From contig JAIUMY010000015.1 in assembly GCA_022565335.1 (NCBI GenBank), positions 1 to 44,507 of the forward strand: a stretch of DNA of 44,507 nucleotides. The letters are read 5' to 3'. Position 1 is the first letter of the stretch; each line of letters opens with the position of its first letter. A model generated the notes under the pieces. The model worked only from the letters and a program-made list of their open reading frames with translations. It made no database searches and had not been told where the DNA came from. Of the stretch, positions 26,703 to 36,170 are shown piece by piece. Position numbers and translations under genes: made by a program. The stretch is from Opitutales bacterium (GTDB lineage Bacteria; Verrucomicrobiota; Verrucomicrobiia; Opitutales; T3Sed10-336).

Positions 26703-26717
26703 AAAATTTGCAGAGGA

Positions 26718-27053
26718 TTAGAAGAATCGAATGGTCTGCGAACGCTGGCGAGCATGCTCTTCGTCCGAACAAGGCTGGTTGATCGGTACTTCCGGCTGAG
26801 CGTCTGAGGGCTTTACCAATTCGTTGGCCAGGAGATAATTCTCCACTTCCTCACCGCTGACGTCCGCCAGCATAACTCCGTCCACCTCCACACAAGGTGA
26901 GAGAGTCTGGCCGGACTTACGGACCATTTCACTATAGTTGTCGGGGACATTGATAATATCGATGTCCTCGTATTCGAGGTTGTATTTTTTGAGGATTGCG
27001 CGAACCCCCATACTCCAACCGCAGGTAGGCTTTAAATAGGCTTTGATTTTCAT
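26718..27053 (-). CDS. Glutaredoxin-like protein with CxxS active site
   Basis: The 111-residue protein has a thioredoxin fold beginning MKIKAYLKPTCGWSMGVRAI. The active site is CGWS (residues 11-14), with a single catalytic cysteine. LSPCVEVDGVMLADVSGEEV supplies the cis-Pro region and the glutathione-binding segment, with Pro preceded by Ser. The last 35 residues (KPSDAQPEVPINQPC onward) form an extension with an extra cysteine that could act as a resolving thiol. It is monocistronic, with its own terminator. A role in thiol redox or Fe-S handling is plausible, but not shown by context. Confidence 0.8.
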   Translation of the reverse strand: MKIKAYLKPTCGWSMGVRAILKKYNLEYEDIDIINVPDNYSEMVRKSGQTLSPCVEVDGVMLADVSGEEVENYLLANELVKPSDAQPEVPINQPCSDEEHARQRSQTIRFF

Positions 27054-27169
27054 AAATTAGAATATCGGTGAGAAGATTTTTTCCGTCAACCTCAGAGCGA
27101 AGAAACGGAGAGAGAAGACTTTACAGGAAAGGACGAAAGGCTTGGGCGCAAGTCCAAAAGCACCCCTTT

Positions 27170-27835
27170 TTATACCGTGAGAGCGGCTCCATTATCCTTT
27201 TCCTCTAATCCGAGAAAAAAGGGTCCGGCCTGGAGGATCCACCGGTCGGGGTCAGGATGGGATTCCGCACCCTTCCCAAAACAACTTTGGAGCATCGGCG
27301 TATTGATGATTCCCGGATTGACCGCGACCGCAGCCAAGCCCGGGGGGAGTTCCTGGGCCATCGCCGCAGTCATTCCTTCAATCGCCCATTTGGAGGCACA
27401 GTATGGAGCCACCTTGGGGCTGACGCTTCGCCCCCAACCACTACTGAGATTGGCCACCACTCCCCGCCCCTGCTTAATCATGGCCGGAAGAAAGGCCTTT
27501 ATGACATGAAAAACTCCTTTAATATTCACGTCGATGAGAGCGCTAAAATCCTCTTCCTTTGTTTCCCATAAGGGAACCGGCTCATTTATTAAGGCCGCGT
27601 TGTTGATGATCAAATCAGGAATTCCCCAAGACTTGGATAACTCTTCGGACCATTCCATGACCGCGGCAAAATCAGCCACATCAATTCCGCGCACCACCAA
27701 CCCCTCTCCTTTGGGCAAAGTCGCTAATTTCCCGACTGACCGCCCACAGCCCGCCACACGATGCCCCTCTTTGGCATAATACGTGAAGAGGGCTCGTCCC
27801 AAGCCACTGGTTACCCCGGTAATCAATATATTCAT
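27170..27835 (-). CDS. Short-chain dehydrogenase/reductase
   Basis: The 221-residue classical SDR has the cofactor motif GVTSGLG (7-13), INNAAL (78-82), the catalytic Ser in NLSSGWG (131/132), and the YCASK pair Tyr145 and Lys149, followed by NPGIINTPM. No substrate can be assigned. The start at 27835 is chosen because family members begin shortly before NILITG; the ATG one codon upstream is equivalent. It follows the GH95-like gene at about 150 bp on the same strand. No terminator is visible between them. Confidence 0.87.
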   Translation of the reverse strand: MNILITGVTSGLGRALFTYYAKEGHRVAGCGRSVGKLATLPKGEGLVVRGIDVADFAAVMEWSEELSKSWGIPDLIINNAALINEPVPLWETKEEDFSALIDVNIKGVFHVIKAFLPAMIKQGRGVVANLSSGWGRSVSPKVAPYCASKWAIEGMTAAMAQELPPGLAAVAVNPGIINTPMLQSCFGKGAESHPDPDRWILQAGPFFLGLEEKDNGAALTV

Positions 27836-27986
27836 CATAGAGACTATTACCAAAACTACCCTCATCCGCAAGGCTAAGGCTTGCTTCCGGTCCCGCCCGA
27901 AGCGGCAAATGGCTGAAGAAAAAGCTCTGGTAAACCTGTTTGGACAGAATTAACCCAAGCCACCATGACAAACCCTACGACAACGA

Positions 27987-30296
27987 TCACATTGCGTCGA
28001 AACTGTCCCGAACCGACCGTTCCACCGGACATAGAGCAATTTCTTCGCCGGCCTCCAAAGTAACCTCGAGAATCCCGTCAGGAGCTTTGTGGGAAGATCG
28101 ATGCAGAAGATATTTTTCACTTTTCTTAACCCTTTTGCCTTCAATAAAGACCAGAGGCCCGCAGGACCAAGGGCTTTCCAACAGAATTTTCCCGCGCCGG
28201 GTGGCCCGAACCTTAATTTTGCGAAGGCGGCCACTTTCTTTCTCGCCGGAAAGATAAAAGCCTCCTTCCACGGCAATGTCCTGAAACGAGGTATTTTCCC
28301 AGGAATGAGGAATTCCTCCGAAAAGTTTATAACGCTTGCCCACCCGGTGTACAAAAAACTCCATCAAAGCTGCCGTCACCCCCATTCCGGCATCCATCTG
28401 CATTCGCTCCGGCGGTTGCTCCAATCCCTCTTCACGGGGAGGGGCACCAATCATGGTGAATCCGGGAAAGGTATAGTCATGCAGGGTTCCATGCCCTTCA
28501 TTGGTGAAAACTTTCTGCCAGATTTCCAGCAGCAATTCGGCCATTTCCCCATTGCCCCGGCGAGCGTGCAAAATCGCCGCCAAGGGGATACACCACCCGG
28601 ACCAGAGCCCCATCCCCTTTTCGATCCAGCGATTGATACTACGTTGGTCAACTTTTTGCCATTCCGGGGCATCTCCATCGATCACATTGAAAGGGAAAAG
28701 TCCCATCAAATGGCTGGGATGGCGGTGACTCTCTTCCAGCGGGGTCCCTTCCCAGATGCCGATTTCTTCTTTGCCGTCCGGTCCTACCAAGCATGCCTTG
28801 GGAAGAGTTGAGGCGATTTCGGCCCATTCCTGCGGGAAGGGTTTTTCCAGAACGTCCGCAGCATTCTTAAGGTTTTCCAAAAGACGATGTATGCAGGCTA
28901 ATTGGAAACTGGCGTTGCGTCCCCAGGCATTCATCGCCGAAGCCCGGTATTCAGGGGAAACCGAAACCGGAAGAACCCATTGACCGTCAGGCCCCCTTTC
29001 CAACATCTCCTCATAAACCCGAAACGAACCATGCAAGAAAGGATAGGCCAACGTGGCCAGAAATTCGCGGTCATCACTGTACAGGAAGTACTGATACATC
29101 ATATCCGCCACCCAAGCGGTACATCCATGATCAATCGAACCGGTCCAGAAACCGCCCATGCAGGTCCCCCGGTCATCAACTGCATGGGGAAGCATCACTC
29201 CATCGTCTATCCCCACAAAAATCCGGGCGTTTTCGCGGAGTTTAGGCAACCAGGACTCAATGATTCGGAAAAGAGGAAGGAGATGCTCCCCATGATTGCC
29301 GCGATAGGCAGGCATGTAGCAAAGCTGGATGTTGATGTTGAAATGATAATCCGAAGACCAGGGAGGAAACTGAAAATCCTCAATCCACGGCCCTTGCAAG
29401 CCGGCCGGGGCCGCTTCCGGATTGGTCATGGCCCCAAACTTAAACATTCCATACCGGTAGAGAAATTGCAGATCCTTGTGGGGAATCTGCAAATCCGGAG
29501 TCCGCTCCCAAAACTGCCTCCACCAAGCCCGGCTCTTTTCCTGCAGAGCATCACGTTCGCTCGCTTCGTTCCCGACGAGGGCGCGGCACCTCTCCAGTCC
29601 CTTCCGGCGGGCGATTTCTCCCGTTTCCGCTACCATGGCCGTAAACCCCACCAGGCTTCCATCAGAAGATTCAGCTAAAGTCATGCCGAGGGGAAGATCC
29701 ACCGGACGTTCCTGCACCCAACCTCTGGCTTTCGCTTCTTTCCATGAAGTTGGTTGAGGCAGTGACCTCTCCGCCCACTTGGATCCCAACAGTGATGCAC
29801 TGGTGACTCCGCGCCATTGGGGCCGTGGCGTGCGATCATCAAGGGCCACCATAAACTCCGGTTCCTTCACCGCCATGCGAATCCAGACCACCACCGCCGT
29901 ACCGCGCCAATGACCATCCACCCGCAACATTCCCTCCTGAAGAAGCAAAACCGCCCGATCCCAGACAAGGTCATCGGGAAAATGCGCTTCCCAACGTCCA
30001 ATGGGTAAAAGAGTGGGCTCTTCAGGTTCACCCTCCCGATACTCTCCTCGCTCAAAGAGACTTCGAAGACCTTCCTCGTCCTTCTTCTCCAAAAGGCGCC
30101 GAATCTGGGGAAAACTCATGCCTTCGACCCAAGGTTTGCCTCCCCGGGGATCCCAAAAGTCATTGCGGCCGACGGTCAGTCGGAGAATATTTTTTTCTCC
30201 CCATAGGGAGAGCCCCAGAGTACCGTTACCGAGCAAAACGCCGGTATGGGTCCGGGGCAAAGGAAAGGGCCATTCCGGTTGCCAGGAATTTGTCAT
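27987..30296 (-). CDS. GH95-like glycoside hydrolase
   Basis: The 769-residue protein has the architecture of the GH95/GH65 clan: an N-terminal beta domain (GNGTLGLSLWGEKNILRLTV), an (alpha/alpha)6 catalytic barrel with YHFNINIQLCYMPAYRGNH, HRHPSHLMGLFPFNVID and RMQMDAGMGVTAALMEFF, and a C-terminal beta domain. Characterised GH95 enzymes remove alpha-L-fucose or L-galactose by inversion. No signal peptide is present, so it would act on oligosaccharides taken into the cell. Several motifs deviate from typical GH95 (MDAGMG rather than IDGNFG), so it may belong to a related, less-studied family. It follows the ExbD gene at 20 bp. Confidence 0.78.
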   Translation of the reverse strand: MTNSWQPEWPFPLPRTHTGVLLGNGTLGLSLWGEKNILRLTVGRNDFWDPRGGKPWVEGMSFPQIRRLLEKKDEEGLRSLFERGEYREGEPEEPTLLPIGRWEAHFPDDLVWDRAVLLLQEGMLRVDGHWRGTAVVVWIRMAVKEPEFMVALDDRTPRPQWRGVTSASLLGSKWAERSLPQPTSWKEAKARGWVQERPVDLPLGMTLAESSDGSLVGFTAMVAETGEIARRKGLERCRALVGNEASERDALQEKSRAWWRQFWERTPDLQIPHKDLQFLYRYGMFKFGAMTNPEAAPAGLQGPWIEDFQFPPWSSDYHFNINIQLCYMPAYRGNHGEHLLPLFRIIESWLPKLRENARIFVGIDDGVMLPHAVDDRGTCMGGFWTGSIDHGCTAWVADMMYQYFLYSDDREFLATLAYPFLHGSFRVYEEMLERGPDGQWVLPVSVSPEYRASAMNAWGRNASFQLACIHRLLENLKNAADVLEKPFPQEWAEIASTLPKACLVGPDGKEEIGIWEGTPLEESHRHPSHLMGLFPFNVIDGDAPEWQKVDQRSINRWIEKGMGLWSGWCIPLAAILHARRGNGEMAELLLEIWQKVFTNEGHGTLHDYTFPGFTMIGAPPREEGLEQPPERMQMDAGMGVTAALMEFFVHRVGKRYKLFGGIPHSWENTSFQDIAVEGGFYLSGEKESGRLRKIKVRATRRGKILLESPWSCGPLVFIEGKRVKKSEKYLLHRSSHKAPDGILEVTLEAGEEIALCPVERSVRDSFDAM

Positions 30297-30316
30297 GTTC
30301 CAATTAGGAAAAGGGT

Positions 30317-30757
30317 TTACGATTGCGGTGACCCGAAAGTCACGAAACGAATGCCCGCGCCAGCGGTCGCATTGAGCACGTCGATGGTCCGTTGATGGCG
30401 GGAATCCTCACTCGCCTGGATTACCACAGTAGCTCGCGAACCCAAGGCATCGGCCAAGAGTCTGGTCTCGTTGAGCACCGCCGTCAATTCGGGCATTTCA
30501 CGAACCGCAGGATCATCAACCCGGGAACCGTTCACAACAACCTGTCCGTTCGCCTGAATATCAATGATCAACTCCTCGCTTTCCTGAGGATCAGTGGGAG
30601 TATCGACAATGGCGGGTAGGCTGATCGACAAATCAGCTTCCTCGCGAAGAATGGTTGCGGTCACCATAAAATACACAAGGAGAAGAAAGACCACGTCGAT
30701 CAAAGGAGTAATTTCAAACTCCTCTTCCTCTTGAAATTGTGACATATCCGTTTTCAT
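30317..30757 (-). CDS. ExbD/TolR-family transport protein (second copy)
   Basis: The 146-residue protein has a short acidic cytoplasmic start (QEEEEFEI), one membrane helix with the proton-channel Asp in TPLIDVVFLLLVYFMV, and a periplasmic domain ending RFVTFGSPQS. ExbD/TolR subunits pair with an ExbB/TolQ channel to convert proton flow into motion at the outer membrane. It follows the first ExbD gene at 21 bp and the ExbB-like gene further upstream. Having two distinct ExbD subunits next to one ExbB is common in PVC and Bacteroidota genomes. A downstream ATG at 30745 is a possible alternative start. Confidence 0.92.
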   Translation of the reverse strand: MKTDMSQFQEEEEFEITPLIDVVFLLLVYFMVTATILREEADLSISLPAIVDTPTDPQESEELIIDIQANGQVVVNGSRVDDPAVREMPELTAVLNETRLLADALGSRATVVIQASEDSRHQRTIDVLNATAGAGIRFVTFGSPQS

Positions 30758-30778
30758 AGGCGGGGCAGGGGTAAAACT

Positions 30779-31189
30779 TTAAACATCCGATTGGAAACTG
30801 GAGAAGACGATATTGTCTACCCCGGCCTCGGCGATCGCATTCATCACTTCACGGACAAGACGATGCTCTACACTCTGGTCGCCTCGAATGATCATTCTGA
30901 AGTCGGGGTCATTTCGGTAAAAGACGCGAGCAACCTGCGTAATTTCCTCAAGGGTGGTTGGTTGTGCCCCCGCGTAAATATCCCCATCCGCAGTAATGGA
31001 AATAAAACTGCGGTTGGTGATCTCCCGGGAAACCGCCGCTTGGTCGGCGATCGGCATGTCGATTTCCACCCGTTCCTGGGTAATGAAATTCGCCACCGTC
31101 ATGAAGAACACGATGAGGAGGAAAACCACATCAACCATCGGGGCCATTTCGAAGCCCTGTTCTTTTTCTTTGGGACCTTTGAGTTTCAT
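30779..31189 (-). CDS. ExbD/TolR-family transport protein (first copy)
   Basis: The 136-residue protein has a short charged start (KGPKEKEQG), the membrane helix with key Asp in MAPMVDVVFLLIVFFMTV, and a periplasmic domain with RMIIRGDQSVEHRLVREVM. It differs enough from the second copy to suggest a heteromeric complex rather than redundancy. It starts 25 bp after the ExbB-like gene ends. Confidence 0.92.
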   Translation of the reverse strand: MKLKGPKEKEQGFEMAPMVDVVFLLIVFFMTVANFITQERVEIDMPIADQAAVSREITNRSFISITADGDIYAGAQPTTLEEITQVARVFYRNDPDFRMIIRGDQSVEHRLVREVMNAIAEAGVDNIVFSSFQSDV

Positions 31190-31214
31190 CGGTTATAGGA
31201 GTATAAAGTATTCC

Positions 31215-31994
31215 TTAGCCGTTGGCGGAACGCTTTACTCCGTCGACCAAAGCATGGTAGCAATCGCCGGTGTAACGGGCAATTTGAGCGGTCATTTTAG
31301 CGTAACGGGTTTTGAAGAAGAAAAAGGCAAACATTGCCGGAATACCTACCGACAACCCACTGGCCGTGGTCATCAAAGCCTCGGAAATGTTGGTCGCCAG
31401 TTCTTCCGGACGACCCATTCCACCAAAGGCAATGTTTCGGAAAGCCTTGATCATGCCACTGACCGTACCGAGCAGTCCCACCATCGGGGAAATCGTTGCA
31501 ATGATAGAAAGCAAAGCGACGAACAAATAGGGCCCGTTGAGCTCCTCCGCAGAAGACTCTTCCATCGCTTTTTCAATAAAGGCGGGGTCCAAGTCCTCGG
31601 AGGTAATACGATCCAAACCGGCGCCAACAATGTTGGCAACCACGCAGGGGTTTTCCTCACAGGTCTGACGCGCACCCTCGACATCAACCGATTCAAGCTG
31701 CTCGCGCAGGGTTTGAACGACTTCGGGGCGGATGAAGTTTTTCTCCCGCAACATGATCGCATTGTAAATCACCAATCCAACGGTGGCCACGGAAAGCCCG
31801 ATCAGCGGAATCATAAAAGCCCCGCCCAAACGCAAGAGCTGGAAGAAAGTGATCGAGACTTCACCATCCTCTCCCTCCGCAGCGGCCGCCGTTGCATCAA
31901 CGGCTTCCTGGGCTAGGGCTGAAGTCATTTCAGCGGCGAGAAACAATGCACCCATCGCAAGAAGGGCAATTAAAACAATTTTCGACAATTTCAT
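31215..31994 (-). CDS. MotA/TolQ/ExbB-family proton channel protein
   Basis: The 259-residue protein begins with a cleavable-looking signal (KIVLIALLAMGALFLAAEMT to ALAQEA) and an alanine-rich acidic linker. Three membrane helices follow, with TISPMVGLLGTVSGMIKAF and EALMTTASGLSVGIPAMFAF as the conserved channel helices. The extra N-terminal signal is typical of PVC homologues. It is the channel partner of the two ExbD proteins downstream and follows two exported TPR proteins, so it probably powers an envelope complex of the Tol-Pal or TonB kind. Confidence 0.93.
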   Translation of the reverse strand: MKLSKIVLIALLAMGALFLAAEMTSALAQEAVDATAAAAEGEDGEVSITFFQLLRLGGAFMIPLIGLSVATVGLVIYNAIMLREKNFIRPEVVQTLREQLESVDVEGARQTCEENPCVVANIVGAGLDRITSEDLDPAFIEKAMEESSAEELNGPYLFVALLSIIATISPMVGLLGTVSGMIKAFRNIAFGGMGRPEELATNISEALMTTASGLSVGIPAMFAFFFFKTRYAKMTAQIARYTGDCYHALVDGVKRSANG

Positions 31995-32052
31995 AAGAGG
32001 GGAATAGGGATGACTTATTAGATATGTTTAAGGTAAAGTCTAAGGGGTATTT

Positions 32053-33120
32053 CTATCCTTCACGTTCCAAGCGGTTTGTCCAGTAATTTTCTGGAAAAAG
32101 CATCGATAAATATTCGCCGACCCGGTCAGCGGTCTCGACGTTACCCGCTTCACGATAGGAGATGGCCGAAAGATAAAGCATCTCCGGAAACCACGCGGTA
32201 TTGATATTCGCATAAACAATGCCCCGACTGATTTCGTCGATGGCATTGTCAAAGTTTTCATTTTCCCGGGATAATCGGGAACGAATCAGGTAATAGAGGG
32301 AATAAACCGCTTCGCTGACCTCCAACTCCCCGACTTCATCGAGAAGCTCCGTGGCGCGGAAGATTCCCCCGCTACGCACTTCCGCATAGGCCATCCAAAT
32401 GGTCGCCCACCGGCGGTCTTCCCCATCAGTCGCTTCACGCACCCGGCGGTAAATCAAGCTCGCGTCCTCAATCGCATCCTGTTCCAGCAAACTTTCGGCG
32501 AATTCCCGCATGAACAACACATATCGTGTATTTTCCGGACTGATCGGCACCCGCCGAATCAATTCCATATAATCCCGTTCCGCCAGGCGCATGCTTTCCG
32601 CCACTTCAAAAATCTGTGGGACAAAAACCTCACCCTCATCCTCCAGTGGGACCAACAACAAGATGGCCTCAGCCTCATCGAATCGCTGTGCTCTGGACAA
32701 GGCCGTTACATACATGTTTACGATCGTCGCCGCGTTCGTATTGGGTACGTCTACGTAATGCAAAACCTGGCGGGCAAAGGGCCCCAATTGACGAACTGCA
32801 TCCGAGTAGTTTTCGGCTTGGAAATTTTCCACTCCACGGCGGGCATCAGAGGTCGCCGCAAAATTCATCTGCCTTACGCTGTCGATGGGAATCTGGATGG
32901 TCGCACCCCGGTCGCGAAAATAGAGGGTGTCCGAGTCCCGTCCGATCAAACTTGAAGCCCGCACTCCAGTTACTTCCAAAGGCTCTCTTTGGTGTTGATG
33001 GGAACGGGTGGCCTCCCGCCAGGAAGAGGGCAGGTCACGTGCAATTAGCCCTGGCGAGGCTTCATTCAGCAAAAAGGTGGCTAGGGCAAAAAGAGAAAGG
33101 TACAAAAATTTTGCTTTCAT
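32053..33120 (-). CDS. Exported tetratricopeptide-type protein
   Basis: The 355-residue protein starts with a signal peptide (MKAKFLYLSLFALATFLLNEA). A short beta-rich N-terminal part (about 25-85, EVTGVRASSLIGRDSDTLYF) precedes a helical repeat region in which AENYSDAVRQLGPFARQVL, QRFDEAEAILLLVPL and AGNVETADRVGEYLSML resemble degenerate TPR units. No enzymatic motif is visible. The ATG at 33120 is preferred over 33147 because it places the signal at the N-terminus and avoids overlap with the upstream gene's stop. It is probably a periplasmic partner of the ExbB/ExbD complex. Confidence 0.75.
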   Translation of the reverse strand: MKAKFLYLSLFALATFLLNEASPGLIARDLPSSWREATRSHQHQREPLEVTGVRASSLIGRDSDTLYFRDRGATIQIPIDSVRQMNFAATSDARRGVENFQAENYSDAVRQLGPFARQVLHYVDVPNTNAATIVNMYVTALSRAQRFDEAEAILLLVPLEDEGEVFVPQIFEVAESMRLAERDYMELIRRVPISPENTRYVLFMREFAESLLEQDAIEDASLIYRRVREATDGEDRRWATIWMAYAEVRSGGIFRATELLDEVGELEVSEAVYSLYYLIRSRLSRENENFDNAIDEISRGIVYANINTAWFPEMLYLSAISYREAGNVETADRVGEYLSMLFPENYWTNRLEREG

Positions 33121-33146
33121 AGGATAAACGGATTCAGGGGTAAACA

Positions 33147-35933
33147 TTAAAGCTGGCGCAGGCGTTCACGGGCTTCGGCAAACTGTGGAGTTTCCGATAA
33201 AACATCTCTTTCCAGCATTTGCTCATAGAGAGAACGAGCCTTTTCCGGTCGATTGGCCTCCTCGTGCAGTTTGGCCGCCCGAAGGTACGCCTCAGCACTA
33301 TACTCAGTACTGCGCAGGTACGTAATAAAAACGCGGTGATAAGAATTGATGGCATCATCCCGGTTGCCGGCGCCCTCTTGTGACCGGGCGACTCCAAAGT
33401 GAGCCGGAGCCCAGCGATGGCGCCAGCTTCGGTTACCGGTCACCCGGCGAAACGCCTGTTCGGCATCTTCGTACTCACCTAGCGCCAAAAGGGCATTGCC
33501 TAGACCAAGATGTGCTTCGACCACCCGATCATTCCGCGCAAACTGCTCGGTCGCCTGCTGGAACAAATCCCGGGCCTCGGCGTATTGTCCCTCGCTAAGA
33601 AGAAAATCTCCTTCACCCAACAAAGCCGAAATAGCTTCGTCCGAATCCGGAAACTCCGCCAAGAGAGTCTGAAAAGCCCGGCGGGCGCGCTCTTGGTCTT
33701 CTTGGATAATGGCTTGACCATACCACGCCAAGGTTGCCGGACTGGCCACCGCGAAAAATTGCTCCGAATCGAGTAGCGGGCTGCTGGTTTCACGCTCTAA
33801 ACGATTGAGCGCCATAACCGCCCGCAATTCCTTGGTCTGCTCGCGGGCCGCTCTCGCTTCGGCTCGCAGATCAATGAACCACGCCCGGGGACTGCTACCG
33901 CGGATTTCCTCGTAACGGTCGATCAAGGTGTCAATCATACTGTCCACTCCGTAGGAGCGGCGCAAATCGCCATAATTGCTTACCGCTTCGAGGAAAATTT
34001 CCACCATCTCTTCATCCTGACCTCTTTTGGCATAAGCTTGCCCCAGCTCATAAAGACCCCGACTCGCTGAATCGGGCTCGGCCAACCCCTCGGCAATGAA
34101 CTCATCGCGATATTGCTCCAATAATTCAACGACCGTCGGGAGGTCCTGGTCATTACGCGCCATTCCTGCCCGGCGGAAAAAGGCCCGGTCGATAATCTGC
34201 ATATTGGGCGTTTCCATTTCGGGCGGCGTGGCTGCCACAATCGCCCGCTCATAGAATTCAAAGGCGGTTTCACGATCTCGCTGAGCGTAGCCGATATCCC
34301 CCATCATTCCAAGCGCATCGGGAACCAAACGACTTTCCGGATAGTTTTCGAGGAATTCATTGAAATACTTTTTGGCCTCGTCCCACTCACGCAGGGCCAT
34401 GTAGGAAGTAGGAATACGGAAGGCCGCTTCTTCCGCAAAGGGCGCATCCGGATTCCGCTCCACCAATTCCTTGAACTGGTTGATCGGGGTCCGGAAATCT
34501 CTCTGCATCATTGCCGCGGTACCGATCCAGAATTGCGCGTTGTCGGCCGCATCGCCGCTTCCGGCAGCACGATACACCCGGTTCATTACCGTTCGGATAC
34601 GAGCGAAATCACGCAAACTACTCAGGGCACTCCCCAATGTTGTTACGCCAATGCCGGCTTGATCACTCTCGGGTTCCTCCAAAACATAAAATTCCAATTG
34701 GTCTGCCAGGGTGGCAATGGCTCGCGCATCGTTGGTCGCACGGTAGATATCCCAAAGCCGGCTGCCAATGATTCCGAAGAACAAAGTCGTATCCTCATCC
34801 GCCATGTAAGCTTCCCCGATCCGCTGGGCCCGGTCTGTACGACCCAATTGGTGCGCAGAGTTGAAAGAGCCAAACATCGCGCGCTCGGCAAAGGGGTGGT
34901 CAGGATGCTCGTCCCAAACCCGGCGGAAGGCCCAGTAGGCCTCATGCAAACGCCCTAAGTTGTAGTAACTGTCGCCAATCCGCCAGCGAAAACTCGGCAC
35001 CACATCGGGCGGCAGATCCTCAATGATCTCCAACCGGCGCTCAATGGATTGAATTCGCGCCAATGTTTCACTACGCGGAGGCTCCTGGCGAAGCATTGTC
35101 AAACGATTGTTGAAATGCTCACGGATTTGATCGGGGAGAATGACCGATTGGTAAAAGGCCAAGGCCGCATTGTAATTTCCGGCCTCGCGCATTTGGTCCC
35201 CGCCGCGAATCAGGGCCATGTTAAAGGACAAGTCGAAACGGGCATCGGTATCGCCAGCAAGGTTGGGAATCGCCGCGAACGCTTCGTCCAGACGCCCCAA
35301 GCCAATATAGGTTTGAATCAAATAGGAATAGGCCCGTAAGCGCATCTCCTGCCGCTGAGCTTCGTCTCTTATTTGGGGCAATTGTTGGATCAGTCTTTCA
35401 ATCGCACTCAGCGCATTTTCCCAATCCTCAATCAGGTAGAGGGTTTCCGCAATCTTGGAGCGAACATCAATGCGAAAATCCTGGGACCAATTACCCCAGT
35501 TCCGGCGGTCAGGGTACCCACGTAAAATTTCCAAAGCTTCTTCATATTTCCCCAAACCACGCAAAGAATCGGCGCGGTACACACTGAGAAAGCGTTCCCG
35601 TTCGTGGTCCGAAAAATCTTCCAGATAAATTTCCGAGGCCTCCAAGGCTCCCTCCAAATCCCCATCCAAAAGGCGGGCAAGGGTAAGAAAGAAGAAGACA
35701 TTTTCACGGGCTTCATCCGGCAATCGACGTTCCTTTAGCTCCTCCAACTTGGGGAGGGCCCGGTCATAATCATTAACATTGATCCGGGCTTGCATCTGTT
35801 CGAAAAGACGATTGCTCTCTACGTTTTCAAAATTACCCTGAAGGGAAAGTGTTCCACCCAAGCAGAACAAAAGGCCGCCAAGCAAAAAAGATATTTTCCG
35901 ACGGAATTGGGGAGGTAAAGTCGCGTTGCGCAT
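33147..35933 (-). CDS. Large exported TPR-repeat protein
   Basis: The 928-residue protein has a signal peptide or anchor (KISFLLGGLLFCLGGTLSLQ) and then helical repeats along almost its whole length. Many units have the TPR pattern, for example LGRLHEAYWAFRRVWDEHPD, LGEYEDAEQAFRRVTGN and LREWDEAKKYFNEFLENYPE. This is a periplasmic scaffold, reminiscent of CpoB/YbgF-type partners of Tol systems but much larger. It is the first protein gene of the putative operon and starts 37 bp after tRNA-Leu. It has no Shine-Dalgarno sequence. Confidence 0.85.
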   Translation of the reverse strand: MRNATLPPQFRRKISFLLGGLLFCLGGTLSLQGNFENVESNRLFEQMQARINVNDYDRALPKLEELKERRLPDEARENVFFFLTLARLLDGDLEGALEASEIYLEDFSDHERERFLSVYRADSLRGLGKYEEALEILRGYPDRRNWGNWSQDFRIDVRSKIAETLYLIEDWENALSAIERLIQQLPQIRDEAQRQEMRLRAYSYLIQTYIGLGRLDEAFAAIPNLAGDTDARFDLSFNMALIRGGDQMREAGNYNAALAFYQSVILPDQIREHFNNRLTMLRQEPPRSETLARIQSIERRLEIIEDLPPDVVPSFRWRIGDSYYNLGRLHEAYWAFRRVWDEHPDHPFAERAMFGSFNSAHQLGRTDRAQRIGEAYMADEDTTLFFGIIGSRLWDIYRATNDARAIATLADQLEFYVLEEPESDQAGIGVTTLGSALSSLRDFARIRTVMNRVYRAAGSGDAADNAQFWIGTAAMMQRDFRTPINQFKELVERNPDAPFAEEAAFRIPTSYMALREWDEAKKYFNEFLENYPESRLVPDALGMMGDIGYAQRDRETAFEFYERAIVAATPPEMETPNMQIIDRAFFRRAGMARNDQDLPTVVELLEQYRDEFIAEGLAEPDSASRGLYELGQAYAKRGQDEEMVEIFLEAVSNYGDLRRSYGVDSMIDTLIDRYEEIRGSSPRAWFIDLRAEARAAREQTKELRAVMALNRLERETSSPLLDSEQFFAVASPATLAWYGQAIIQEDQERARRAFQTLLAEFPDSDEAISALLGEGDFLLSEGQYAEARDLFQQATEQFARNDRVVEAHLGLGNALLALGEYEDAEQAFRRVTGNRSWRHRWAPAHFGVARSQEGAGNRDDAINSYHRVFITYLRSTEYSAEAYLRAAKLHEEANRPEKARSLYEQMLERDVLSETPQFAEARERLRQL

Positions 35934-35970
35934 AAGCGTTACAATTTAAGGGGATTTTATCGAAAAGGGG

Positions 35971-36055
<85 letters not shown>

Positions 36056-36065
36056 AAGATTGACC

Positions 36066-36095
36066 AAAATAAGCGGGTTGAGTTGAGTGATGCAA
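36066..36095 (-). promoter_or_regulatory. Sigma-70-like promoter of tRNA-Leu
   Basis: On the minus strand TTGCAT (36090-36095) and TATTTT (36066-36071) are separated by 18 bp, and the -10 element lies 10 bp before the mature tRNA 5' end. Since no terminator is seen after the tRNA, this promoter may also drive the TPR-Exb genes. Confidence 0.5.
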
Positions 36096-36170
36096 GAAGA
36101 AGTTCACTTCTATTCCTGATTTTTTGTCATTTGCAGGTCTTTCCACAGACCTTTGAGGTCAAATTTTGTT

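Noticed and set aside
36135..36152. A terminator after the RidA-family gene (AGGTCT-TTCCAC-AGACCT)
   Set aside because: The stem is only 6 bp and no T-run follows on the minus strand.
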